Origin: Warburgia ugandensis
Taxonomy: Eukaryota; Streptophyta; Magnoliopsida; Canellales; Canellaceae
NCBI GenBank assembly: GCA_035236585.1
Contig: CP141139.1
Location: 41,363,217-41,427,216 of the forward strand
Length of the DNA stretch: 64,000 bases
Direction: 5' to 3'
A program made the position numbers and the translations under genes. Below the pieces are notes generated by a model. The model made no database searches and had not been told where the DNA came from. It saw nothing but the letters and a program-made list of their open reading frames with translations. Shown piece by piece: positions 34,531-47,298 of this stretch (its first letter is position 1; each line of letters begins with the position of its first letter).

Positions 34531-35654
34531 ATTCAAATATCAATAGTCATGCATACACTAGTGCTTGGTGTTGTTGACTCAACTTTGCATACAACGAAAA
34601 ATATTCATTATATACAATTATAGAGTCCTTTCGTTTATTTTTTAAACTAAAATAAGGAGTTCCTAAAATAAATGTTATGACCTATATGCAAATGATGCAC
34701 AACCATTGAGAACACAATAAAACTATCGTTAAGGAAAAACAAGCCAAGATTTATTTTTCTTGAATTTCTACACAGGGAGAGGCTTTTAGATTATTTATAT
34801 TCTAAATATAACCTCCTACCTTTCATACTTGTCTTACTATTTACCAATTAGATCCTGTCTTAATTAAACACTTAACACCTTCTTCTATTAGTTGTAGGCA
34901 ATTCGAGTCATCAAATGTGTTGGCAAAGCTAGTCATTTAAATACCAATGCAGTTGATCAAGTAGGGGCTACTGGAGTGATAGTAATCCACCTCCTTTTAA
35001 GAGGGTCATATTAGCTTATGGCCTCTATAAGTCTCTTTTAAATGATTTTAAATTAATTTCGAAGGCTAGATGCATAAGGTGATGAGCAACTTAGGTGGGC
35101 CAAGGGGTAGTGCTGAGTATAAGTGATTTCCCTTATTAATTATTTTGACATTCCCATGGAACTTTGGCCATCATATAATTCACCATAAAGCAATAAACAA
35201 GGTCTAAGTGCAATAAGAAGCAATAAATGAATGTGAAAACCCTAAACTGTAGTATTTGTAAAATGCACACTATATGATATTATCTATCATCTAACTGCAT
35301 CTAAACTAATATGCAAACCAAAATATAGGAAATGTAAGGAGTTAGAAAATCTCGCACTCATATGATTAACCCCTGTCCTATACTATTACAACCATTTTTA
35401 GTTTAAATGAATCATGATAAAAAAAAATACAATAACGTCCTCACTACAATTTACTCAAAAATAAAAATTGTGAGCTATCCTCATTTCTACTCCAAGTCCT
35501 TTCCAAATCCTTGCAAGAAGAATAAGAATAAAAGTGAGTACCAAAAATCATGAGAATTAGAGAAATAAATAAAAATGCAATTCAAATGTATGCATCCTAA
35601 ACTACTACTAGTAATAATGTTTTTTAACCTAGATTCTAACTAAAATTCCATTGT
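34531..35654 (-). other. 5' leader of element H
   Basis: Homologous to the leader of element A (5482-6690), including the block at about 34980-35115. Part of this leader (from about 35434) recurs at 43421-43662. No coding evidence. Confidence 0.6.
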
Positions 35655-35674
35655 GTCCCTAGCAATAGTGTGAA
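35655..35674 (-). promoter_or_regulatory. Decayed primer-binding site of element H
   Basis: On the minus strand this reads ttcacactattgctagggac. Set against the Athila-type site, nearly all differences are C-to-T or G-to-A. It lies about 5 bp inside the LTR end at 35680. Confidence 0.6.
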
Positions 35675-36899
35675 AAGCTTGATATGTCTTAAAATTATCC
35701 ATAAGCACACATATCTATTGTAGTATAGATAACGCAAATATAGGATGATACCATGAGGGCTCTAATTTTAGAAATTATGGAATTCTAATTAAAAATATAT
35801 TTTAAATGACTTTAACTTAGCCATCCAATCAATTAATTTTGTAAATTTCTAAAAGTGTATAAAGTCACTCCAAATTAAACCTAGGGTTTAGAATCCACTG
35901 CAATGAAATTAAATACTTCTATTATCAAGTAGATTAAAATTTCTATTACACATGTTGGTAAGATTGTAATTATTCTAAAAAGACAAAATATTTTTCTTTA
36001 AAAGTGCCAATTTATGTATTTTCTCATTTCAAGGATTTAGCTTGATTTAACATACTTATTCTAAAAAAAGTATGTATTTTTAGGGTACAAACTATCAAAT
36101 ATTTTAATATATTAAATTAACCTAATATAACATATCTAATATTTTTACTCTAGAAAACACATGATATTTTCTATGCAAAAATCACTAGATACCTTAATTG
36201 GTTGCTAAATCTTTAAATTAATACTATACACTTATTCTAAATTTAATTAATTAAAATTTTAATTAATTCATTGCAATTTCATATTAACCCTAGGAGGGGA
36301 AAATTAGCTACTCGTAATTTTTAAAATAAAACTACAAATTTCAATTTAACAACTTCTAAGAAATGAAAAGTAAAACACTAACTACTAAAAACAAAATGAA
36401 TCTAAAAAATAAATAACACAAATAAATAAATAATTTGCATTAATTTAAAATGAAGGACTTACAATGATTATGTAAGAAAAATTAAAAACTACAAAAGTTC
36501 AATGAAAATGAAAAGATGTCATCAATGTCGTTGTGTCACACGGCACAATTCGACTTCAAGCTAAGCCCAATCTTGCAAACACTTTCTTACATCCACCAAA
36601 CAATGTATTATACTTCCTATAACAATTAACAAGTTTAGAGGACATTCACCAACAACCAATAATCCAAGGAGAAAAACCATCCACAACCTAGAAATATTGT
36701 GCATGTAAATAATGGAGTTTTGCACTTGTATTTTCAACAGAGGAAGAGAGTATGATTTATGCATGTATGCTTGTTTTTTTGTTTTTTTGTTTTCTCCTTT
36801 TCATGTCCTTCTCTTCCGTTCAAGACTTCCAAGTCTTTCCTCCTTTATTCTATTACAATCCAAGAACAAGCAAAACTAGAATATCTTGAATGAGTTTTA

Positions 36900-39220
36900 T
36901 GTCCCCCTTTGTTCCCCCTTTGGTCAACTTCTCCAGTGACGGGGATTGAATTTGGATGTAGGCGACCGAATTTTGTCAAGAACAAAATTGGAAAATTTAT
37001 GTGGTTGGAATCCTTCTTAAATGAATTATGGATTCTTGTTAATGAAACTTCAAGCAGAGATCATCTAACCATTGAATTTTTTATCCAAACATGATGCACA
37101 AGTGATGTTAGATCTACAAATCTGACCATTGAAAACAAGATTAGATAGTAGATCTATGAGTTTAATCATATGATTTGCATGTTAATTACAATTTAGGTTA
37201 AAAACAATAAGTGAAAAGCTTGTTAAATGTATAAAGGATTATCTGACCATTAATTTGTGCATCTAATCACTCCAGCATTTAGATCTATATGATTTAGGCC
37301 TAAAAGATCAGATCAGATCAAACTGATTCATATATGAAATTGACTTCCCCAACACCCAAATGTATTTGATCTGAGGCTGAATAGTAGATCAGGGATGTTC
37401 TGACCGCTCAAATTAGGATCTTAGTATGTAAATATGTGATTAAGAAGTGACACATATTCCATATTTCTCATATTGGTGCTTAATTTCTAATTAAAGCTTT
37501 GATAGGTGATATCTAATCATCAATCAACCTCCAAAATGATTTGTGATTGATCTTAATAAATTTGATCCATCAAATTGAGGTGAGTAAATTCTAAGGTTGC
37601 TAAGTTTTCATATTTATTGCACTTCTACATTATTTTGTTAAATATGTGTAATTACTACACTTAAATTGTAGTTGATGACTCATGTTCAAGTTGTAAAATA
37701 TAACATCCTTATAATTTAAATTATGTGATGATATCAATTGTTAATTAGATTGTTTGGTAACAAAGTCTCCATTTTTATTTTAACATGAAATGATGTCTAT
37801 CAGGTGAATTGCATCACATGCATTAAATATACATTGTCCTATATATAGCAGAAACTTTGTCAAAATTTTCAAAAAAATAAAGGGATTTTAATATTATACT
37901 TGAAATGGTAAAATACATACCATGAGTTGATTTCTATTAGGATTTGTGCATTATTTATATTTGATATCTCATTCACATTTAAATGAAACTTTTGTATTTT
38001 TAAACCAGGATTAGGATCTGATTATGTGATAAGTGTGCAACTAATATGTCGCTGGGGTACAATTGTAATTAAATTTTTATGCATTGATTTGTTGAGGATT
38101 TGTTTTAAAGAGGCAATTTCACCTGGTGGACACAATTATAGGAGGCTTATAGGGAAGGCCACCTTCCTTCCAAACGTTGGTATTTTGACACCAAGCCCAA
38201 GTGGCTAAATTTCAAGTGTGGCATCATGCAAAGGCTACACTGCATGATATGTTCTCTCCCATGCAAGATGGTGATAAGTCTTGGTGTCAGCGTTTGAATA
38301 TGTGGCGTCCCACTTTTGGGCAGTTGCCATAACATAGTGATCCATGAGTTCATTTTACTACAATGTCTGATGATTGGGTAGGTGTTGTAGTGTTGCGGCA
38401 TCCCATTATAGGGTAGTTGCCCCAGGTTGATTTTTAGGCACCATTTGCATGATAGAGGTCATAGATACCATGGCCACTAGGCATGACAATGCCTTAGATG
38501 ATTTGAGAGTTTATATATTTATATTTTCATGTTGAGAATTGATATGTTTGACATGAATTGACAAGAATTTTCCTATATGTGATTTAAATTGAGATTGTAG
38601 TGTTTAACTATTTTATCGTCAATTTTGGGCACATGTTTGATGAGGATTCTTTTAATGTTGACACATCACATTTTTCTTACGCTTATGTTGTACTGGACTA
38701 AACTAAAATCTTTGATGGAATGCTTAAAAAGTATGCAAATGATACATTGTAAGTTTATATTGATGAACCTTAGCAAGAGCGTTGAGACTAAGAACCCCAA
38801 ATAGTCACCCATCAACTCCACAAATAAACATGAAGAAGAGAAAGGCAAGAGCGTTGAGACTAAGAACCCCAAATAGTCGAAGACAGTATCGACAATGTAT
38901 GTATGATCTGTACATCTTATAAATATTATGGTCAGTTTAGATATGTATAAATATGTTTAATACATATTAGACTATGTGTTGTAACTGGACAGAATTTTGG
39001 GAAATGATAAGTTTAGACTTGGTATATTTTGAATGTAAAAACGTGTGAGTTTAGAAGTCATGAAGGTATTTTGATTGGTTAAATGACACTTGGGGTTTTC
39101 TGAAAAGTCTTTTCAAAGAAAAATGTTTCCACTATTTGTTTTCTAAAAGAAATTTTAAAATAGGATTCTGCCTTTCTAAAATATTTCTTAAATAACACTT
39201 GAAAAACCTAGCTCATCACA
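36900..39220 (+). repeat. Tekay-type LTR inside the Athila-like LTR
   Basis: Ends CCTAGCTCATCACA at 39220, a Tekay LTR terminus. It contains a GATC-rich zone (37080-37560), a degraded near-palindromic box (37856-37875) and a mixed block (38200-38480). The start is not visible; 36900 is an estimate and the CT-rich block from 36770 may belong to it. No target duplication could be confirmed. Confidence 0.5.
38773..38878 (+). repeat. 34-bp exact direct repeat, 72-bp period
   Basis: Copies at 38773-38806 and 38845-38878, both beginning GCAAGAGCGTTGAGAC, are identical. Confidence 0.92.
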
Positions 39221-40117
39221 ACCATAGATCACCTAATCCTCCTTGAAAACATGCTTTCATCCCCTAAGATTCAATGTGTTTTCTTCTTGAAAAATGGTGG
39301 GAGTCCACCAAAAAAAAATCTCCACTAATCACTGTCAACTTTAGTCTTCTTATAGGCCTGATTTTTGTTGATTGACCCTAGCATTCCCTTGATTATCTCT
39401 TGTAGCTTACTTCTTATTAGATGCCTCCTAAGATAGCCCTAATGCAGAGTAGATCTTAGCCCTTATTTTCTTCAAAAGTCTGAATGAATGTGATTTGTAG
39501 ATTTACCATTTCTTTTTTCTCTCTTACACTCATTTCTTTCTTCTTCTTTTTTACTCTCTCCATAAAGATTAATGTGTAATTAAGGGTGTAACACATCCAT
39601 CGTTATGAAGAAAATGTGTAATGCATAGTGTGTCCTTTCTTTAATAAGTGAGTGAGAGAGTGAGTGAATGAGAGTAGTATACATGTGGATCTCGAATTAT
39701 GATTAGTTGGCCACACACATGTGTGTTTAGTGTATAAGAATTATCCTTCACTTAGAAGCTCTCTATAGGTGATAGAATGCATGCATGCATGAAAAGCTTG
39801 TCACCTTGCCTTTTTATAAGGACACCCTTTTTTGGATGGATAAAGTCAGTTATGCCAAATTTTATTATTACATTCCCTTGGCATTCTAAGCTTCTAAACT
39901 TATTTTTTCTGGGCAAGTGGGTCCTTGGCTTTGCTTGGAAGGTGGAAAAACTTTCTTTTAGGGTTATGAGTTGCCAAAAATAGCATCTTTATCAGTTGTC
40001 CCGTAATCCTTAAAAATATGAAATAAACCCTAATAAGTGATATTTAAATTAAATTTAGGGTAAAATTGCTAGGTATAGGGACATCATATATAATATTTAT
40101 GAGTATAACAAATAACT

Positions 40118-42265
40118 CAAACTTACATTTTGCTAGTCCTCAAGCAAAATATAAAGAATAATAGAAAATGTAAAAATCCTAACCACTTTTGTAGGTGTTG
40201 TTGTCTACATTTAGTATATGCAGAAAGCCTTTAAACCCTTAGATTACTCCTAATGGATGAGTTGGATTTTCAAAATTGATACAAATGAATATTTTAAAAC
40301 AACTATGAAAATACCATTATTTTTCTTATTGAATTTTTTCTATTTAGTATTCATTAAATAATTGACTTTAGTGTTTTACTGAAAAATGAACAAAAATTCA
40401 AAATCCTTCCCTAATCATAAAGACATTCCATTAATAATCAATTTTTGAAATGTGTGTGTATGAATATAGCTAGTATATACACAATTATTAGTCTCTAAGT
40501 AAACTACATTCTAAACTACCATCCAAAAGTATGCTTTAACTTCAAATGTCATAGGATATAATTGATGATCATAAAGAGGTCACTTAGAAGTGGAAAACTC
40601 CCTCATCAATATGTTAGTGGAATAATGTATACTAAAGCCAAATTATCTCACATATTTCATAAGAAAGAATAGTAACTTTGAATAAATGATAAATGGTCTC
40701 ATGGAATGAATATCAAATATTAAAAATGTTTTATTTTTCCAAAATCCTTACTCATTCATAACCATATCGAAGATATACTACTCCTAAGATCAAACCAGAC
40801 TTTTACCAGGACGAAACATAAGGCTTGGGATAGGGTTATCAAATAAATTGGTATAAGGGTAAATAAAAGTGTTCTGAAAAATATGTAAAGATCTTTTAAC
40901 AAAGTATTCACAATCTTCTTTTCACATACATGAGAGTGAACTTCTTCTTTTTTTTCTTTGGTTATTTCTTTTTCTTCTCTTTTTTAGTTAACTTTGAATA
41001 AAGCCTTCTTCCTACTTTTGAAATTTTTTCCTCATTGGAGCACTTTGATGTTCACCTCTTGAACTATATTGATCATACTATTACATCAAGATATTCCATC
41101 AACTATCTCCACATATTTCCAAAATAAGCAGGGTAATGGATATACTATAGGGTTAAACTATGGGTATTGGTTAATTGGCTCCTAAGAAAAGGCTTATAAT
41201 ATAATAAAGGCTAACAAGCTAAAAATAATATAGGGTAGGCTAAAGCCTCTGGTTAATTAAAAAGACCTCTATCATTTTCTATGTTTCATATGACTTAAAT
41301 ATGTTCATAAACTCGGGAGATATATGGTATAGTCTTTCATAAGATTTCTTACTAGTTGACGAAAATAAAGAATAATGATACCAAGTAAGAATTCGTGTAC
41401 ACTAAAGAAGAATTAGAATTTCTATATGACTATCATAAAGAAAGAATGGCTCTAATCTCACATAGGTTATAAGTCTCTAGTAATGTTCTTTAAAATCTTT
41501 AAGTTATACTTACTCTTCAACTTAAACTATGCATATGTACCTATTATCAAGGAAAATTTTAGAAAAAGAGCAATAAAATATATTAATTGTATACAATTCT
41601 ATTAATAAGCTAAAGTTAAAAAATAATACTGATTTTTGTAAAATTTGATTCTCATCTTTGTAAAGGAACTTACCATAAAATATCAAAAAAATCCAAAGTC
41701 TCTTCTACATTTTTTATTGTAATTTTGAATTAAAAACTAACAAAAACCTAGAGTGAACATATCAACTTTGAAATACCCCACTCTTAGACTTGAATTAAAC
41801 ATTATCCTCAATGTTTAAAATTAAAAACCATGGACAAAGAAAACAATAAACCTAAGTAATAAGGTAGGAAGAATTGTACCTATGCTCCAATGATGGTACT
41901 TAAACCTATTGATGTGAACAATTGAATGCAAAATAATAGATAATGAATGCTTATGTAGATGCAAACTCTAAACCTATACTAGTATGCAATAGACAATCTA
42001 TGGACTTAATCCTAGTAGACATGACCATCGAGAGTGACTACATCCTCCGCATCTAAGTTCCTAAAAGCTCTGACCATTGACTTTGGAGATGACTCCATCC
42101 TTTCAATTGTGATTGCCACATGAGGATAAATAGTGCAAAAAATGAATAGGCAGTCCATTGACATCTCATTTCCCCTAGAAAGAGATGCAATCAAGAGTTA
42201 TATAAAAGGACATTTTGACCATGTGCGAATGCTTTTCTCAAAATATGTCTATCATTAAGCATTTT
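40118..42265 (-). other. 3' noncoding region of right-hand Athila-like interior
   Basis: 40118-41540 is homologous to 3132-4500 of element A. Near 41778-41815 the minus strand carries a decayed version of the conserved AATGTTTAGTTTAGG..GGGG block seen in element E at 61358-61382. No env-like reading frame was recognised. Confidence 0.6.
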
Positions 42266-43420
42266 CATTCAATCCTTACATTGCTTTCTTATGTGATATG
42301 CATCTCTTCTTGTCTCCTTCAACTCTTGGAGTTGGAGTTTTCTGTGGCACCTGCTTTAATGAAATCAAAGTCAAGTAGTTTAACTGCCCAATATGCTTTA
42401 TGGCTAACTCAATTGTCAAATGACAAGCCTTTCCATAAATGAGTCTATAGGGCGACATGATGGGAGTCATAAATGCATTATGGTCAACTTAGAGTGCATC
42501 ACTAACTCGTAAGGACCAATCTAACAATTAGGATTACCATGTTGTCTAAAATGTGATTGATCTCCCTATCACATACCTCCACTTGTTTGCTAGTTTGGGG
42601 ATGGTAGGCCATTGTGACTTTGTTGGTAACATCATATCTCTTCATTAAACCTTCAAAAGTTAGGTTGCAAAAGTGTTTTCCACCATCACTAGTAATAGCA
42701 GGTGGAATACCAAAACATTCCAAAACATTATCTTTTAAAAACTAGACCACTACATTGTTGTCATTGGTCTTGCATGCTACAACCTCTACCCATTCAAACA
42801 CATAGTCTACTACAAGTGAAATATACAAATATCCGAAAGAATTAGGCAATGGGCCTAGAAAATCTATGCCCCATAAATAAAAAAGTTCTATAGTTAAGGT
42901 TGGGTTTTAAGGGCATCATATTTCAGCGTCCCATGCTCCCTAACATTTGGAAACAATCACATGTCATATAATAAGCATGGAGATCCATAAAAATTATGAG
43001 CCAATAAAATTCACACTGCAAAATTTTTATAGTAGTTTTCCTTGCATTGAAGTTGCCTCTAGAAGCATGATCCTAACAAAAGGATATGATGCTAATGTGA
43101 TCACTATCAGGCACACTTCTCTTAATAATTTGATCTAGACAATACATAGACAAGTATGGATCATTGTAGAAAAAGCATTTTATCTAGGGTAAAATTTTGA
43201 TTTATCTTGTTTTGACCAATGAATTGGAATTTGACTTATAATTAGATAATTGACAATGTCTACAAACCAAGGCAACTAAGAAACTTATAATAGTCACTTA
43301 TCTAGAAAACACATTATTATGGGCATTGCTTCACTAGTAGACTCTACAATTAATATGGATAAATGGTCTATTACAACATTTTTGGAACCATTCTTATCCT
43401 AAATCTTGACGTCAAACTCC
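42266..43420 (-). pseudogene. Integrase of Athila-like element (minus strand)
   Basis: Reading the minus strand from about 43420, the RNase H-integrase linker (EEFDVKI, DHLSILIVESTSE) is followed by the zinc-binding region (DHASRGNFNARKTTIKILQC, then CDCFQMLGSMG). The catalytic core shows YLYISLVVDYVFEWVE, AITSDGGKHFCN with the second Asp retained, and YHPQTSKQVEV with the Glu. The C-terminal side has SPYRLIYGKACHL, characteristic of Athila integrases. The longest intact pieces are 42723-42502 and 42470-42276. Several stops and frameshifts occur. It would insert element cDNA into the genome; this copy cannot be expressed whole. Confidence 0.85.
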
Positions 43421-43996
43421 TCACTACAATTTACTCAAAAATAAAAATTGTGAGCTATCCTAATTTCTACTCCAAGTCCTTTTCCAAATCCCTACAAGAA
43501 GAATAATAATAAAAGTGAGTACCAAAATCACAGGAATTAGAGAAATATGCAAAAATGCAATTAAAATGTATGCAATCCTAAACTATGACTAGTAATAAAG
43601 TAATTTAACCTAGATTGTAACTAAAATTCCATTGTGAGTCCCTGACAACAATGGAAAAAGCTTGATGTGTCTTAAAATTATCCATAAGCACACATGTCTA
43701 TTGTAATATAACTAAGGCAAATACAAGATGATCCCATGAGGACTCTAATTTTACAAATTATGGAATCCTAATTAAAATATATTTTAAATGACTCTAACCT
43801 AGCCATCCAATCAATTAATTTTGTAAATTTCTAGATAGGGATAAAATCACACCAAACTAAGCCTAGGGTTTAGAATCCACTACAATGAAACTAAATACTT
43901 CTATTATCAAGTATATTAGAATTTCCATTACACATGTTGGCAAGATTACAATAATTCTAGAAACAAAAAATGTTTCACTTTAAAGGCTCCATTTTA
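43421..43996 (-). repeat. LTR-plus-leader segment inserted in RNase H
   Basis: This is a second copy of 35434-36015: leader, decayed primer-binding site and the first 330 bp of the LTR. It sits between two halves of an RNase H-to-linker coding region, replacing about 45 codons. The copies differ by many substitutions and small indels. Confidence 0.75.
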
Positions 43997-44177
43997 CAAC
44001 AGCCAACTAGTCTTTTCCCATGGTGGAGTAATTATGTTTGACATCATTCAAAGGCTTGCTATCATAATATATCACACGGGGTAGTTTTGCAATACACTAC
44101 CCCAAAATAGCACGGATCACACAATCAGAGACATCACACATTATTTCAAAAGATGCACTCCAATTTAGTAGTTGATT
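43997..44177 (-). pseudogene. RNase H fragment of Athila-like element (minus strand)
   Basis: The minus strand reads LNWSASFEIMCDVSDCVIRA and continues with a KLPRVIYYDSKPLNDV-like segment up to NYSTMGKD, then a stop. This is the start of an Athila RNase H, with the first catalytic Asp present. Compare element E at 59441-59600. It is cut on the left by the inserted LTR-leader segment and on the right by the Tekay solo LTR at 44178, so the reverse transcriptase that should precede it is absent. Confidence 0.8.
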
Positions 44178-44525
44178 TGTAATGCCCGAGCAATTTACGC
44201 TATTTTGGACATTCTATGGGAAATAAACTATGTTAAATATTTTACTTTATTTAAATAGTAAACAAAGTAATTTGTTAGGAAACTTAGTACCATTAGATTC
44301 TACTTGAAAGATGGAATCCAACGCCTCAAAGAACACCGAAAACGAAGTTCGTATGAAGAAATTATGGCCGTTTAAAGATTAAGGGCATTTCTGTAATTTA
44401 AACAAAAAAGGAAAAAGACAGAAAATGCCGAGGGCCGTTTTGATAACGGCACCCCGTCGTCTTCTTCCTCTAAACTTCTCCAGAAACCCCATTTCCAGAG
44501 GTTTCTGCCACCGCCATAGAAAGGC

Positions 44526-44534
44526 TATAAAAAG
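44526..44534 (+). promoter_or_regulatory. TATA box of Tekay solo LTR
   Basis: tataaaaag, about 350 bp from the LTR start, followed within 10 bp by a run of 17 C. Confidence 0.6.
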
Positions 44535-44542
44535 CCCTATCT

Positions 44543-44559
44543 CCCCCCCCCCCCCCCCC
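44543..44559 (+). repeat. Poly-C run, 17 nt
   Basis: Seventeen consecutive C immediately downstream of the TATA box, near the expected transcript start. Confidence 0.95.
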
Positions 44560-45049
44560 TCTAAATCACAATTTTCTGGCTATTTTGGGACTAGGGTTTT
44601 CAGCAAAAATTGGAAACCTGTCTTTAGCATATCAAATACATTCTGGCTAGGCTCAAGTTAGGCCGACCATACCAATCTCCCCACCTCCCCTCTTGTTCCT
44701 CTAGCTTCATCAGAAGTTGGGGTTTTCCCCTTCTTCATGGGTTCCAGACAACACAGATTTTCGGCAGGCGTAGAGGGAAACGCACCGCCGGGAAAAGGGC
44801 GTCCCTAGGCTACCTAGGTAAGCCAATTTTCCCATTCTCTCTGTTTAGCTTCCCCCAGGCAAGATCCATGCCGAATTTGGTCTTTTCCCAGCCGGTTTTT
44901 CCAACCGAAGAAGACGAAGCCGGTTCCAGCCAACCTTGTACGAACTAGGCATCCCAGGGACGCCATGCTCCAGGTGTGCCTGGGACAGGGTCCCTCGGAT
45001 GGGTTCCAAGCATATGACAGTGCGTACACTATCCTTGGTGCAGCCTTTG

Positions 45050-45305
45050 GGTGCGCGCGCGACATGCGGCACGGGTCCTTGCTCGACCAGGAAGCACGAG
45101 GTGCCCTGGGAGGTGAGACGCACCATGCTACACCAAAGGTACATCCGTGCAATGCCATCTAGGATGCACGTCATAGCATGTCACTTGGTCATGCATGTGC
45201 ACATGCAAAATGAGGTCCCTGGCACGTACTTTGGGTGTGCACGCACGTGAGGCGGTCGCGGTTCAACCAGGATGCACAGGTGTCCTGGGAACGGGACACA
45301 CGGAC
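45050..45305 (+). repeat. Diverged duplicated GC-rich block
   Basis: The block at 45050-45130 and that at 45232-45305 share the order GTGxGCxCGC, a GGxxCGxGG word, CCAGGAxGCACxxGGTG and CCTGGGA, with a spacing of about 182 bp. They are an old tandem duplication inside the LTR. Confidence 0.5.
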
Positions 45306-46927
45306 CTAATGAGACTATAAAGTTAGGATCAGAGGATAATTTATAGAGTTTAACTATTGAATAGTAGATCCATATCATAGGATCTAGCCTGACAATGAAT
45401 TAGGCAAGGACCATAGACCCTAAAAGGCAGATCTAGCGATCTAATGTCTAAATGGATTGAAATTGATAAGGACTCCTTGTTATCATTCATATCTAGGAGT
45501 TTATAAGTGAGACCTAGGGTATGGTTGAGTGATGAAGGACGCGACTCCAGGAGATTTTGAGGTAGGTGCTCTATCGCTACTAGACTTTTAAAAAAGAGCC
45601 CATGATTGTTTTGAATGCATGTTTTAAGTATAAATTATATGACTTGTTTAGCATATAAATGAATTTAGCATGCATATGATAAATATATTATGCATAGACA
45701 TGTTTTGCAAACAATTGCATAAATTCATGATTTGTGGTTATTGAGTTGTGAAAAAAATTGCATGTCCTTGAGGGTTACCAAAAGACATTGGAGTGCCCAA
45801 AAGACGCTGGGTAGGGAGTTGTGAGGGCCAAGCAGTTGTGAGGGACCCAAAGAGGACAGGGCGCCTAATTGGAGTATCGTGTTTGTTAAGGTGATTACAT
45901 TCGAGATTTTTCCTTAATTTCATGATCATGACTTCTCACTTGAAATTCTTGAGGCAGGTGTTTTACACCCTATCGTGTTTATTAAAACGTGTTTATTACT
46001 TCACTTTTGATAGCATGACATTAATTATACGATTATCCATGTTTTTTACATGTGATGGTTTATACTTTATCATGTATTTTGATTCAGCCTATTGAGGTTT
46101 ATTTCACTTGGGGGTTTTCCATGATTTATAACATGTTTTGCTGCTTTATGACGCGTGCTTCTTCCTAGAGGGTACTATGCTAGGAGGGTTGTAGGGTTGT
46201 CACTCACCCTTTGACTTTGTGATGATGATGATTAGACACTGCCCTTGAGTGGTATAGGGCCAAGTACGTAGGTGGTGGTATCATGGGTAATCCCCCCTAC
46301 TGGTCATTCGCCCCCCCCTCATGGGGACAAATAAAGTCTCCCATTTAGGTGTCGACAAGGAGCAGCAGTGGTTTAGATCCTGGTGTGGTTGCCACTGTAG
46401 TATAGCAGCCCATACTCTTATTATGTATGATCATGTGGTATTTATATGTGGGGTGAACTAGGGTAAGTCGAGCCTAGGCCATGAGTGACTCTGAGGGCTG
46501 ATGCAGGTTGCATGGGAGGGACCCAGGGATTTGGTATGAGTACTTATTACTGATGATTGAGTGTCATGGAACACTCTTAGGGCTTGTTTTTGTACGGTGG
46601 CCTGTTTTATCATGACATGCATTATATTTCGATGTGGACACAGATTCTTATTGCTTTTGATGGATGCTCATCTATGTTTTGATCAAACCTTGCATGCCAC
46701 AATGTTATGCTTTGATATTACATTTCCTTAGATGAAAAGCATGTTTTGATCCTAATTGTTTCGTTTAGATTTATGAGATTCGTGAGCTTTACATTATGAA
46801 CGGTTGATGATGTCATTTTCCTTATAAATGATTTACTCTATTGATACTCAACATGATTTTGGTACTCTTTGGAAGTGTTTATTGCATGTTTTATTTCTCA
46901 TAATTACCTACATCAGCATAGCTTGCT

Positions 46928-46954
46928 GAGGTATTGCTTTGTTTGCAATGCCTT
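46928..46954 (+). other. Conserved stem-loop in Tekay solo LTR
   Basis: GAGGTATTG (46928-46936) pairs with CAATGCCTT (46946-46954), using a compensating G-C pair and two G-T pairs relative to 14655-14681. Confidence 0.65.
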
Positions 46955-47278
46955 AGATACAGAGAGTGACTACAGGTTGACGCGCTAATAGAGCAGGTAA
47001 AAGTGATGGTAGTTTCCCAGTGAAGCATTGATGATGTTTAGAGATGACAAGGTTTGTTCAGGACCTCACTTTGATGGCTGTATGGAGGGACCCTTGGTAT
47101 TTTGTCATAACTTGATTTTCTTATCCATTGTTGGAATATACATTTTATTGAAAATAGTATTTGATTGTGTGGACGGGTGTGGAGACTAAGTCCCCTATAT
47201 GTCATCTCTTATGTTATGTTTATTAGGTTATTTTGTATTGCACTTGTCATGTGCAATGGTCCAAAATACAGAAGAAAC

Positions 47279-47298
47279 TCTGCCGAATTTTTGGTAGA
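47279..47298 (+). other. Near-palindromic 20-bp box
   Basis: tctgccgaatttttggtaga, about 180 bp from the LTR end, equivalent to 27966-27985. Confidence 0.6.

Larger units (their letters stand above)
35680..40117 (-). repeat. Athila-like LTR shared by two interiors, split by a Tekay LTR
   Basis: The left edge (TGATATGTCTTAAAATT) adjoins a primer-binding site, as a 5' LTR would. The right edge (TATAACAAATAACTC) adjoins a 3' noncoding region, as a 3' LTR would. The LTR sequence is in two parts, 35680 to about 36900 and 39221-40117, separated by a plus-strand Tekay-type LTR. The left 320 bp recur at 43663-43996. So one LTR serves both the element on its left and the one on its right. An ATGC repeat lies at 39777-39791. 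Confidence 0.6.

Noticed and set aside
44814..45378. Several overlapping open frames in the GC-rich patch
   Set aside because: Long frames on both strands are expected where stop codons are rare; the patch is inside a solo LTR and has internal duplications.
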